DNA from: Pseudomonas sp. CFBP 13711
Lineage (GTDB): Bacteria > Pseudomonadota > Gammaproteobacteria > Pseudomonadales > Pseudomonadaceae
Direction: 5' to 3'
NCBI RefSeq assembly: GCF_014842265.1
Contig: NZ_JACYVI010000010.1
Location: 206,624-270,623, forward strand
DNA: 64,000 bases
Part shown: positions 52,498 through 61,107 of the stretch, one piece after another
How positions within the stretch are numbered: the first letter of the stretch is position 1
Layout of the letters: each line of letters opens with the position of its first letter
Notes under the pieces: model-generated
Database searches by the model: none
Seen by the model: only the letters and a program-made list of their open reading frames with translations
What the model was told of the DNA's origin: nothing
Position numbers and translations under genes: made by a program

Positions 52498-53199
52498 TCA
52501 GCGACCCAGCAACACGGCCTGCATGCGTGTCTGCGCTTCCTGAACCACCTTGGCCTTGGCATTCAGGTCCTGCAACAGCGTGTTCAATTCAGCCTGGACC
52601 TTGGGGTCCGTCACTTGAATCACCGAGCCATTGATCTGGATCTGCGCCTTGTGAGCGTCGACGTAGTCCGCCACTTTGAGGCCCGATTCGAAGGTGCCGT
52701 TGACTTGCGGCATGACGGTCAGGAGCGTGTTGGCCGGGACGGTCACCGTGCGATCGTAGGCGCTGTCATACACGGTTTTCAGATCGTCCGGCTGCTTGAG
52801 CTGGGCATGGGCGGCGTCAGCTTTCGCCAACTGTTGCTTGAGCTGTGCGACCAGATCGTTCACGCCGGTTTGCACCGTCTTGAGATCATCGCGGCGCTCA
52901 ATCACGTCGCCCAATGAATGGAACGCGCCTTTCTGCACGAAGCCGTTAAGGGGTTTCATGCTGGCGTCCATACCACTGTTGAAGTCAGTGATCACGGCGT
53001 AGTGCTGGGTGTAATCGCCGAAAGACTTCGATTCTTCCGGTGTCAGTTTGGGCACGTGGACGCCCGGCTTGTCGATGATGCGAGTTTGCAGGAACTGCTT
53101 GAACGCGGCGCGCTGGTCAGGCTCGCTGCTGCCGCAGGCGGTCAGGAGCAGCGGCAGTGCGAGGGCGAGTAACCAGTGGCGGCTGAATGAGACGGTCAT
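52498..53199 (-). CDS. DUF3053 lipoprotein
   Basis: A 233-residue lipoprotein with a signal peptide and lipobox LTAC, lipidated Cys22. It matches the DUF3053 family (E. coli YiaF-like): QFLQTRIIDKPGVHVPKLTP, QHYAVITDFNSGMD, and a long helical C-terminal half. Function unknown. It precedes the M48 gene by 138 bases on the same strand. Divergent from hscC. Confidence 0.87.
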   Translation of the reverse strand: MTVSFSRHWLLALALPLLLTACGSSEPDQRAAFKQFLQTRIIDKPGVHVPKLTPEESKSFGDYTQHYAVITDFNSGMDASMKPLNGFVQKGAFHSLGDVIERRDDLKTVQTGVNDLVAQLKQQLAKADAAHAQLKQPDDLKTVYDSAYDRTVTVPANTLLTVMPQVNGTFESGLKVADYVDAHKAQIQINGSVIQVTDPKVQAELNTLLQDLNAKAKVVQEAQTRMQAVLLGR

Positions 53200-53549
53200 T
53201 GTCGGGGAATCTCCAGGAAGTGAAAAAAGCCGTTGGCAGAGAAATCTTGCTTCGGGGCGGTACAGCGTCTGGGTTCAGTCGGCAGTTTGTCGAGGCCGAT
53301 GAACCGTCTGTAAGCGTGATGCTAGATAGCTTACGGAAAAATAAATTCCCTTTGGATCCTATTATTTTGTAATTTTGCGAAATGTTACGCAGTCGGCGCA
53401 GTGGGTCCGAACGAGCACTTGAACCCTGTACCCCGATCATTCTCAAATCCGCGCACACCCGCTCCGGGCTCAAGGAAGACAACATTCATGACACCCAACG
53501 CGTTTATCGCAGCCCCAGGCTCCCCAAGCCTGCACACAGGAACTCGCCC
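53200..53549. other. Intergenic region between DUF3053 gene and hscC
   Basis: An AT-rich stretch at about 53320-53385 stands out from the GC-rich surroundings and probably holds divergent promoters; I could not assign clear -10 and -35 boxes. Frames open through to the hscC ATG show no family content. No other feature is seen. Confidence 0.4.
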
Positions 53550-55247
53550 ATGATCGTCGGTATTGACCTCGGCACCACCAACAGCCTGGTCGCGGTCTGG
53601 AAAGACGATGCCAGCGTGCTGGTGCCGAACGCGCTGGGCGAGTTGCTCACCCCCTCCGTGGTCGGGCTGGACGATGAGGGCCGGATTCTGGTCGGGCAAG
53701 CTGCCCGCGAACGCCTGCACACCCACCCTTCCCTGACCACTGCGTTGTTCAAACGGCACATGGGCAGCGCCCACCAGACCGCCCTCGGCAACCACGTATT
53801 CCGTCCTGAAGAACTTTCTGCGCTGGTGCTCAGAAGTCTCAAGGAAGACGTCGAACGCGCCTATGGCGAGACGGTCGTTGAGGCGGTCATCAGCGTGCCC
53901 GCCTATTTCAGCGATGCTCAACGCAAAGCCACGCGCATCGCGGGAGAACTGGCAGGCCTGAAGGTCGACAAGCTGATCAACGAGCCCACCGCGGCAGCGC
54001 TGGCGTTCGGCTTGCCGCAACACGGCAAGGAATGTTCTTTTCTGGTGTTCGATCTGGGTGGCGGGACGTTTGACGTGTCGATCCTCGAGCTGTTTGAGGG
54101 CGTGATGGAAGTCCGCGCCAGTGCGGGGGACAACTTCCTCGGTGGCGAAGATTTTGACCGGCTGCTGGCCGAGGCCTTCGTTCGCGCCCAGGCCGACCAG
54201 CCAGGCTTTCCCGCCCCCGAATCCATCGCCCACGCGCTGCATCGCGAAGCCCAGCGCCTGCGCATTGCCCTGGGCCAGGTCCGCAGCGACGCGTTCGTGC
54301 TGCGGGTGGACGGCCAGCAGTGGCAGCAAACCTTCACTCAAGAGGACATGGCCGCGCTGTATGCGCCGTTGCTCGAACGGCTGCGTAACCCGGTCGAACG
54401 CGCCATGCGCGACGCCAGGCTGCAGATCGGCGATCTCGACGAAATCCTGTTGGTCGGCGGCACCACGCGTATGCCACTGGTGCGCAAACTGGCGGCGGGC
54501 ATGTTCGGGCGCTTCCCTTCTATCCAGCTCAACCCCGACGAAGCCGTGGCCCACGGTGCCGCGATACAGGCGGCGCTGAAATCCCGGGATGCGGCCCTGA
54601 AAGAAGTCGTGCTGACGGACGTCTGTTCCTACACCCTGGGTATCGAGGTCGCAGAACGGGTCGGCCAGCACCGTGAGTATGGGCACTATCTGCCGATCAT
54701 TGAGCGCAACACCACCGTACCCGTCAGCCGGGTGAAGACCGTTTACTCCGCCGACGCAGGGCAAACCGGCGTGACGGTGAGCATCTTCCAGGGCGAAAGT
54801 CGTCTCGTGCGCGACAACATTCCTCTGGGCGAACTGGAGATTCCCCTTCCGCCGCACAACAAGGGCAACGTCGATCTTGACGTCCGCTTCACCTACGACA
54901 ACAACGGCATTCTCGAATGTCAGGTCACGATTCCCGGCACTGGCGATGCGTTCGCACTGGTGATCGAAAACAACCCCGGCGTGCTCAGCCCTGAGGAAAT
55001 TGCCGAGCGCCTGCAAGCGCTCGCTGCGCTCAAGGTGCATCCGCGCGATCAGCAGATCAATACGCTGTTGATGGCGCGTCTGGAGCATCTCTATCAAGAG
55101 AGCCTGGGAGCACGCCGCGAACTGATCGGTGACTGGGCAGGCCAGTTTCAGCGCGCCCTCGACAGTCAGGACGAGCGCCTCATCCGGCAGACGCGCACGG
55201 AGCTGAACGAGCGGCTCAAACAGCTGGAACATGGCGGGTGGCAATGA
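53550..55247 (+). CDS. hscC: Hsp70-family chaperone HscC
   Basis: A 565-residue Hsp70: MIVGIDLGTTNSLVAVWKDD, VISVPAYFSDAQRKATRIAG, INEPTAAALAFGL, FDLGGGTFDVSIL and the substrate-binding domain (NTTVPVSRVKTVYSADAGQT). Shorter than DnaK, with a reduced C-terminal lid, as in HscC. It is an ATPase chaperone for special substrates, including sigma70 in E. coli. ATG at 53550; longer frames to the left are not supported. The J-protein gene starts three bases after its stop. Confidence 0.94.
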   Translation: MIVGIDLGTTNSLVAVWKDDASVLVPNALGELLTPSVVGLDDEGRILVGQAARERLHTHPSLTTALFKRHMGSAHQTALGNHVFRPEELSALVLRSLKEDVERAYGETVVEAVISVPAYFSDAQRKATRIAGELAGLKVDKLINEPTAAALAFGLPQHGKECSFLVFDLGGGTFDVSILELFEGVMEVRASAGDNFLGGEDFDRLLAEAFVRAQADQPGFPAPESIAHALHREAQRLRIALGQVRSDAFVLRVDGQQWQQTFTQEDMAALYAPLLERLRNPVERAMRDARLQIGDLDEILLVGGTTRMPLVRKLAAGMFGRFPSIQLNPDEAVAHGAAIQAALKSRDAALKEVVLTDVCSYTLGIEVAERVGQHREYGHYLPIIERNTTVPVSRVKTVYSADAGQTGVTVSIFQGESRLVRDNIPLGELEIPLPPHNKGNVDLDVRFTYDNNGILECQVTIPGTGDAFALVIENNPGVLSPEEIAERLQALAALKVHPRDQQINTLLMARLEHLYQESLGARRELIGDWAGQFQRALDSQDERLIRQTRTELNERLKQLEHGGWQ

Positions 55248-55250
55248 CCC

Positions 55251-56849
55251 ATGGACACGACGTTCGATTGCTGGAAGATTCTCGACCTCCCTGCCCGCTC
55301 CGACGAGCGCAGTGTTAAACGCCAATACGCCAAGCTGCTGAAGGTTACCCGTCCCGACGAAAATCCGGTCGCGTTCCAGCAACTGCGTGAGGCCTACGAG
55401 CGCGCGTTGCAACTGGCGCGCGACGGCGAAGATGACAGCGCAGGCGAGACGTTGCGTGCGGAGGGTTTGGCAACGCCTTTGATGGAAAGGCCCGTGCCAG
55501 TCACTCGGCCAGTGGTGCGTTCCGCTCAGGAGCAGGCCGCTGAACTGCTCGAGACGTTCGACGATGCTGCCGTTGGTCAGTGCTGGAATGAGGCGATCGC
55601 ACGGGGCATCGAATCGACCGTCGAGACCCTGCTGTTCATGCGTTGCGTACAGGCACCGGACGCCCACCCGAACCTGTTGCATTGGGGCCTTGAAACCCGC
55701 CAGTGGCTGACGCCGTGGCAGCAGATTCGCCCGCGGGAGGCCGATCAGCAGCGGCTTGGCCATCTGCTCTCCATGGGGTTGTACCGCCGGCTGGAGCAAT
55801 ACATGGCGGCCGGCGAAGAAACACGCTTCATCGGGTGCCTTGAGCACCACAGTCGACAAGGCTGGCTGGGCGATTTAGCGCGTCGCCAGACGCTTCACGT
55901 GCAGGTGCTCGATCTTTTTCTCGAACATAGGCACTGGTCCCCCGCGTTGTTTCAAAGGATTCGGCAACTGTTCGCCTGGGACAGCGAGTCAGCCGTTGTC
56001 CCCATCGTTGATGAGCAATGGCACGCGCTGCTCTGGCGCTGCGAAGAGAAGAAATGGGTGGACGAATTGCGTGCGCTGGTGCGCCAGGGCGAGGAGCATC
56101 CCTACCCTCGCGCCAATGCTGCTGCGCTGTTCCTGACGGGTTCGTCGGCGGAACGCCTGCAGGCACGCGTCGCGACATTCACCGAGGCTGACTGGCAGGC
56201 TTGCGAACAATTATCCGAGGACTTCACGAAGCGGTTTCCCGACTGGGCACGGAGGTTCCCGGACCACAATCCATGGTTCTGGCAAGCACTGGTGGGGCCG
56301 GAAAGTCCGCCCCACGTCACGCAGCGGGCGGGCATTGTTCTGACTATTACCCTCGCACTGAATGGCATACTCGACGTCCCCGCCCCTCTCCTGCTCTTGG
56401 TCGTCATATCGCCGCTCATCTTGATGACAGGGCTGCTACTCACGTACATGGGCAAGAAGCTGTATGAGCACTGGGTCAGATTCTCGGAGTACTTCTACGA
56501 TGAGGATCAACGCTTCAGCGCATGGTGCGCACGCCATACACTGACGCGGAATCGGCGTTATCTGGTGATCCGCAACGGCGTACCGGTGCTGGCCCTGGCC
56601 TTTGTGCTCTGGAAATGGCTGGGACTTCTAGGGGTGGCCACCTACGTCATCACTGGCCTGATTGGCAGGCTGCAACCCAAAAGTGCAGTGCCAGTGGATC
56701 GCCCATATCGCTGGCGCAAGCCGCTGCAGGCGATCTACCGGATCGCCGGGCTCAGCCGCCTGCAGTGGCTGTTCTGCATCGTCATGGTGAGTGTGATTGC
56801 GTATGTGCAAATGGACATGCCCGGCACTCAGCTGACGCGAGGCACCTGA
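55251..56849 (+). CDS. Membrane J-domain-like protein, HscC partner (RPD instead of HPD)
   Basis: A 532-residue protein. N-terminal J-like domain (1-60: CWKILDLPARSDERSVKRQY, then FQQLREAYERAL), in which the HPD motif that triggers Hsp70 ATPase is RPD (Arg34-Pro35-Asp36) in KVTRPDENP. A long helical middle region follows and three C-terminal membrane helices (about 358-400, 440-475, 505-522). This is the layout of the DjlB/DjlC (HscD-like) partners of HscC. Tail-anchored in the inner membrane with the J domain in the cytoplasm. Translationally linked to hscC by a three-base gap. Confidence 0.87.
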   Translation: MDTTFDCWKILDLPARSDERSVKRQYAKLLKVTRPDENPVAFQQLREAYERALQLARDGEDDSAGETLRAEGLATPLMERPVPVTRPVVRSAQEQAAELLETFDDAAVGQCWNEAIARGIESTVETLLFMRCVQAPDAHPNLLHWGLETRQWLTPWQQIRPREADQQRLGHLLSMGLYRRLEQYMAAGEETRFIGCLEHHSRQGWLGDLARRQTLHVQVLDLFLEHRHWSPALFQRIRQLFAWDSESAVVPIVDEQWHALLWRCEEKKWVDELRALVRQGEEHPYPRANAAALFLTGSSAERLQARVATFTEADWQACEQLSEDFTKRFPDWARRFPDHNPWFWQALVGPESPPHVTQRAGIVLTITLALNGILDVPAPLLLLVVISPLILMTGLLLTYMGKKLYEHWVRFSEYFYDEDQRFSAWCARHTLTRNRRYLVIRNGVPVLALAFVLWKWLGLLGVATYVITGLIGRLQPKSAVPVDRPYRWRKPLQAIYRIAGLSRLQWLFCIVMVSVIAYVQMDMPGTQLTRGT

Positions 56850-56933
56850 GACCGGGCCGCTTTCAGGAGAAGTCGCACGGAAGGGCTTGGCCTTAGAAAA
56901 AGAGGCCCCCTGCAGCGGTATCGCAGGACAACG

Positions 56934-57878
56934 CTACAGCCGAATGTCTTCCGGCCGCTGAATCAGCGCTTCGATCCGGGTGCCGGTGATCTGCTCTTCA
57001 TTGGAAAACCCGTCATACCGCGTCAGCTCGCCAAAACGGATGCCGGTGAGCGCCTCAATCTGGGTGACGCTGCGTCGATACGTCCTCAGTGCGCCAAACA
57101 CCAGTTCCAGCTTGCCCAGCTCGCGAGTCTGGTCGATCACGTACGCGCTGGCCGAAGGCTTGCCGTCATCGCCAAGGAACGCGACGACTTTCCAGAAGGC
57201 TCGGGGGATTTGCACGCCCCGGTACAGCGGGTCGTCACTGCGCAGGACCGGCCCGGTAAACACCGTGGCCCGCTCTTTCCAGCGGCGGGTGTTTTCCAGG
57301 ATGAAGTCTTCGAGCTCCAGCCAGGTTTTCTGATTGAAGGCGGACATCTGCGGCGAGCAGTTGGTGAAGTGGAAGGTGTCCTGATTGGCGGTCTGCGCCT
57401 CGGCGCCCCAGTTGGGGTCCTGGCGGCGAACCAGATGGCCGCGATCGAGCAGGTTGTCGCGGTACAGATCGTCGCCAATCTGCGCCTCGACCGGCAGGCG
57501 ACCGTCGTAGGCCCAGTTGCCCTGACTCCGCACGATCTCGACGCTGCTGCCACCCTCGATGTTCACGCCCACATACAGCGCAATGCGCCGACTCCGGGAC
57601 ATGCTGATGGAGAAGTGGGTGTAATCCAGACGATTGCCCGGATTGCCCACCGGGAACACGTCGTCCGGCGTTGATGTCGTCGGCCACGGCACGACGAATT
57701 CCCCGAGGAAATCGCCGCTGTAGCCTGAGCGACCTTCCAGTTGCGACGCCGGCGTGATCCGCCCTTGGGGGGTTGATCGCAGCGCGGTGGCATGGGATGA
57801 CGGATCGGCGGTGATGGGCTGAAGATCAGCGAGACGGGGGCGGTGGGCGAGATCCACCTGAGCGTTATGTGTGGGCAT
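56934..57878 (-). CDS. DNA/RNA non-specific endonuclease (ββα-Me type)
   Basis: A 314-residue nuclease of the NucA/Serratia type: LDRGHLVRRQDPNWG contains the DRGH catalytic motif, followed by FHFTNCSPQMSAFNQKTW with the metal-binding Asn and ERATVFTGPVLRSDDPL. No signal peptide at the start; ATG at 57878 with AGAGG upstream. It could be a secreted nuclease by another route or a toxin effector, but no T6SS or immunity gene is beside it. Alone, convergent with the J-protein gene. Confidence 0.9.
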   Translation of the reverse strand: MPTHNAQVDLAHRPRLADLQPITADPSSHATALRSTPQGRITPASQLEGRSGYSGDFLGEFVVPWPTTSTPDDVFPVGNPGNRLDYTHFSISMSRSRRIALYVGVNIEGGSSVEIVRSQGNWAYDGRLPVEAQIGDDLYRDNLLDRGHLVRRQDPNWGAEAQTANQDTFHFTNCSPQMSAFNQKTWLELEDFILENTRRWKERATVFTGPVLRSDDPLYRGVQIPRAFWKVVAFLGDDGKPSASAYVIDQTRELGKLELVFGALRTYRRSVTQIEALTGIRFGELTRYDGFSNEEQITGTRIEALIQRPEDIRL

Positions 57879-58031
57879 CCTGCTACCTCTTGATTGATGG
57901 GGGTCCGTCGGACGGGCCCGGTTTAACACCGAACACGATCATGTGCCGCCAAGTGTGAATATCACATGACCTGAAGGGGGTATCGGCCAACTGTGGTTCA
58001 CAGCACGAATTGATGTTGACCGAGAGGGCCC

Positions 58032-58123
58032 CTTCCCAGCTGAAGCCGGTCCTACAAAAGCATCGTATGCGTGCAGTGGGATTGGCGGTGACCTTGACCG
58101 TAGGACTGGCTTTAGCCGGGAAG
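58032..58123. repeat. Inverted REP pair
   Basis: CTTCCCAGCTGAAGCCGGTC (58032) and, about 68 bases on, GTAGGACTGGCTTTAGCCGG (58100-58119): two inverted copies of the REP core, forming a hairpin-like pair. It lies in the 725-base gap 57879-58603. Confidence 0.8.
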
Positions 58124-58237
58124 CCTTTGATCTGATCTAAATGCGCTTTTGATCTTGATCTTCATACACGGCGAGTGCAGACGACACCAGTCGCGACTTG
58201 GGTGCAGGCTGAACGCAGGTCTCGCGCAGTGGGTCGA

Positions 58238-58399
58238 GCCGCATGGATGCGGCGAGAGCGCCGTCAGGACATGGATGTCCGTTCGGCGCGGGCCCACGGA
58301 GCGGGACCGGAGTGAAGGAACCCCGACGCAGGAGGGGCCCAATCAGGAGCACAAGCCCTTGGTTACTTGGGGCTTTATCAAGTAACTCGCCGAAGGCGA
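58238..58399 (+). ncRNA. Multi-hairpin element with two CATGGATG loops (possible Rsm-binding RNA)
   Basis: Four perfect hairpins in a row: GCCGCATGGATGCGGC (58238-58253), GGACATGGATGTCC (58267-58280), TTACTTG/CAAGTAA (58363-58385) and TCGCCGAAGGCGA (58387-58399). The first two present a UGGA loop on a stem; ACAUGGAUGU is the hairpin form of the known RsmA/RsmE/CsrA site, and several more GGA triplets lie between (58298, 58309, 58317, 58331, 58346). The overlapping open frames on both strands are repetitive in style and lack ribosome-binding sites. From memory, very similar sequence recurs in many Pseudomonas genomes, sometimes annotated as small proteins. No promoter is identified. Confidence 0.5.
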
Positions 58400-58603
58400 A
58401 ACAGTCTGCCCCCAGGCAGACGCTCTTGATCTTCCATCAGCCGCACCACTGCCGGCAATGGACAGCGAGCGTGAGTCGTCACGACCCAATCCTTGCTATC
58501 ATCCGCCCCCGCGCGCACGAATGATCGAGAGCCCCGCCTGCCGTTCGATACATGCGCCAAACGATCAGCTCGCAAAACCGGTTAACGCCCCAAAGGAACC
58601 CGA

Positions 58604-61033
58604 ATGCAACACGTCACGTTGAACCGTTTCTACGCTGGGGTGCTCGCGCTGTTGCTGTGCGTCACCCTGCCCGCTTTCGCACAGGCCGCGGCGGCGCAGG
58701 TCGCGCCACAAACCGCACCGCAGGCCGCGAGCCAACCTGATGCAACGCCGGAAGTCGAGGCGCCAAGCCTGGATGACCTGAGCGAACAGCTCGACCAGAT
58801 CCGGCAGAAAGTCACCGTCAGCGCCAACGATGACCTGCTGTCGAGCCTGCGCCAGGCCGCATTACAGGTGCAGAAGCAAGCCGATGACCTGATCGCCAAA
58901 CAGGCGGTCGACATCGAGCACCTGAACGATCAGCTGAACATTCTCGGCCCGGTGCAACCGGACGAAGCGCCCACCCTGACCAGCCAGCGCAAGGCATTGA
59001 CCGCCCAGAAAAACGCGCTGGTCAGCGACGAACGCCAGACCAATACCTTGAGTCAGTCGGCACGGGACCTGGCCACGCAGATCTTCAGCCTGCGCCGCAG
59101 CCTGTTCGACTCGCAAATCAGCACGCGCACGGCCAGCCCTCTCAGCTCGGCGTTCTGGTCGACCCTGATTCGCCCGACCGATGACGACCTCAGGCGCATG
59201 AACGGCCTGCTGGACGACGTCCGCAGCGTGTTCACCAGCGCACTGGCGCCCGGCAACCGCATGCTGTTTGCCAGCGTGGTGATCGGCGCGCTGCTGATCT
59301 GGGTGGTGGTGCGCCGCCTGCTGGAGAGCCTGCTGATCCGCCTGATGGTCCGTTGGCTGCCCGAGGGCCGTCTGCGCCGCAGCGCCCTGGCACTGGCCGT
59401 CGGTCTTTCGACCGTGCTCACCATCACCACTGCCACCTCCCTGTTGCGCTGGGGCATCACCAGCAATGCAGTGCTGAGCAACGACGTGGTCAATCTCCTC
59501 GACCAACTGCAGACGCTGATCACCTTCTGCGCCTTCATCGTCGGCCTGGGCCGCGCGCTGTTGATGCTGCCGCACCCCTCGTGGCGCCTGCCGAAGATTC
59601 CTGACGAGATTGCCACGGCCATGGGCCGCTTTCCGCCTGTGTTGGCCCTGGCGCTGATGGTCATCGGTACCCAGGAGCGGATCAACAGCGTGATCGCCAG
59701 CAGCCTGGCGCTGACCGTCGCGGTCAACGGCCTGACCGCACTGGCCGTTTCGCTGGTGTTCTTCTTCGGCCTGGTGCGCTACCGCCGCACCCGCCGCCGC
59801 TTTGCAATCGAGCGTCCGGGCGGCCTCGCCGGGCTGATCCCCTTCGTCGTCGCGGTGTGGGTCGGATTGAGTTTGCTGGCGTTGCTGAGCGGGTACCTGA
59901 CGCTGGCCTACTTCCTTGCGGTCAAGCTGCTCTGGATGAGCGTGGTGGCATCGACCGCCTACCTGCTGGTGGCGTTCTTCGGCGACGTCTGCGAAACCCT
60001 CCTGTCGCCCAAGCAACCGGGCGGCATGGCACTGGGTTCGGCACTCGGCCTGTCCCCGCGCCATCAGGCCCAGGCGAGCACCATTCTGGCGGGCGTAGGC
60101 CGCAGCTTGCTGTTGCTGGCCGCCGTGCTGCTGGCCTTTCTGCCCTCGGGTTCAAGCCCGGGCGAGTTGCTCGAAAGCTTCACCCAGATGGAAGTCACAA
60201 ACAAATCCCTGGGCAACCTGAACATCGTTCCAAGCGACATTCTCATGGCACTGGGTTGCCTGGTACTCGGCATGCTGGGCGTGCGCGTGCTGAAGGAATG
60301 GTTCGGCGAACGGCTGCTGCCGGAAACCAACATGGACGCCGGCATGCAGGCGTCCCTGGTGACCCTGATCGGCTACATCGGGTTTGTGCTGGTGATTGCG
60401 GTGGTGATGTCCACCCTGCACATCAGCCTGACCAACCTGACCTGGGTAGTGAGCGCCCTGTCGGTGGGGATCGGTTTTGGTTTGCAGGCCATCGTGCAGA
60501 ACTTCATCTCGGGCTTGATTCTGCTGACCGAGCGGCCAGTCAAGGTCGGGGACTGGGTGAGCCTGGCGGGGGTCGAGGGCGATATTCGCCGGATCAACGT
60601 GCGTGCCACTGAAATCCAGATGTCCGACCGCTCCACGGTGATCGTGCCGAACTCCCAGTTCATTACTCAGAACGTGCGCAACGTGACCATGGGCAACGCG
60701 CTGGGCGTGGTCGGGATTTCCCTGACGCTGCCGCTGGAAACGGATGTCCTGCAGATCCGCGAACTGCTGTTGCAGGCGTTTACCGAGCACGAAGCCGTCC
60801 TCGATACGCCAGCGCCCTCGGTCACCTTCAAAGACTTGACCAACAAGGGCCTGATCATCAGCGCCAGCGGTTACGTCAACAGCCCGCGCTCGGTGGGCAG
60901 TGCCCGAAGCGACCTGTTGTTTACCGTGCTGGGCCGCCTTCGGGAAATGGGCATCGCGTTGTCCGCACCGCAGAGCATGGTGTTGATCAACGACGGGCTG
61001 AGCAAGGAGCAACCGCCGGCAGTCGCTGATTGA
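58604..61033 (+). CDS. Large MscS-family mechanosensitive channel with DUF3772
   Basis: An 809-residue protein. Signal peptide-like start (ALLLCVTLPAFAQA), a periplasmic helical DUF3772 domain (about 45-215), eleven or so membrane helices and a C-terminal MscS core: pore helix VGIGFGLQAIVQNFISGL and the beta domain start VKVGDWVSLAGVEGDIRRI. It releases solutes under osmotic downshock. It belongs with the large MscK/YbiO-like channels. Monocistronic, with REP and hairpin elements upstream. Confidence 0.92.
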   Translation: MQHVTLNRFYAGVLALLLCVTLPAFAQAAAAQVAPQTAPQAASQPDATPEVEAPSLDDLSEQLDQIRQKVTVSANDDLLSSLRQAALQVQKQADDLIAKQAVDIEHLNDQLNILGPVQPDEAPTLTSQRKALTAQKNALVSDERQTNTLSQSARDLATQIFSLRRSLFDSQISTRTASPLSSAFWSTLIRPTDDDLRRMNGLLDDVRSVFTSALAPGNRMLFASVVIGALLIWVVVRRLLESLLIRLMVRWLPEGRLRRSALALAVGLSTVLTITTATSLLRWGITSNAVLSNDVVNLLDQLQTLITFCAFIVGLGRALLMLPHPSWRLPKIPDEIATAMGRFPPVLALALMVIGTQERINSVIASSLALTVAVNGLTALAVSLVFFFGLVRYRRTRRRFAIERPGGLAGLIPFVVAVWVGLSLLALLSGYLTLAYFLAVKLLWMSVVASTAYLLVAFFGDVCETLLSPKQPGGMALGSALGLSPRHQAQASTILAGVGRSLLLLAAVLLAFLPSGSSPGELLESFTQMEVTNKSLGNLNIVPSDILMALGCLVLGMLGVRVLKEWFGERLLPETNMDAGMQASLVTLIGYIGFVLVIAVVMSTLHISLTNLTWVVSALSVGIGFGLQAIVQNFISGLILLTERPVKVGDWVSLAGVEGDIRRINVRATEIQMSDRSTVIVPNSQFITQNVRNVTMGNALGVVGISLTLPLETDVLQIRELLLQAFTEHEAVLDTPAPSVTFKDLTNKGLIISASGYVNSPRSVGSARSDLLFTVLGRLREMGIALSAPQSMVLINDGLSKEQPPAVAD

Positions 61034-61054
61034 TCACCCCGCCCCATTAAGACA

Positions 61055-61095
61055 CGCGGCGCGGCAGTCGACCCTTTCATGACGGTCACGCCGCG
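61055..61095. terminator. Possible bidirectional terminator between convergent genes
   Basis: CGCGGCG (61055-61061) and CGCCGCG (61089-61095) pair across a 27-base loop in the 74-base gap between the channel gene and the convergent MFS gene. No T-run, so only tentative. Confidence 0.4.
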
Positions 61096-61107
61096 CGAGC
61101 ACCGGAA

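Noticed and set aside
53385..55859. An 824-codon open frame antisense to hscC
   Set aside because: Low-complexity His/Gln/Arg-rich shadow of hscC; no domain.
58137..58385. Small open frames on both strands of the hairpin element (71-93 codons)
   Set aside because: They overlap perfect RNA hairpins, have no ribosome-binding sites, and are better explained as readings of a repeated non-coding element.
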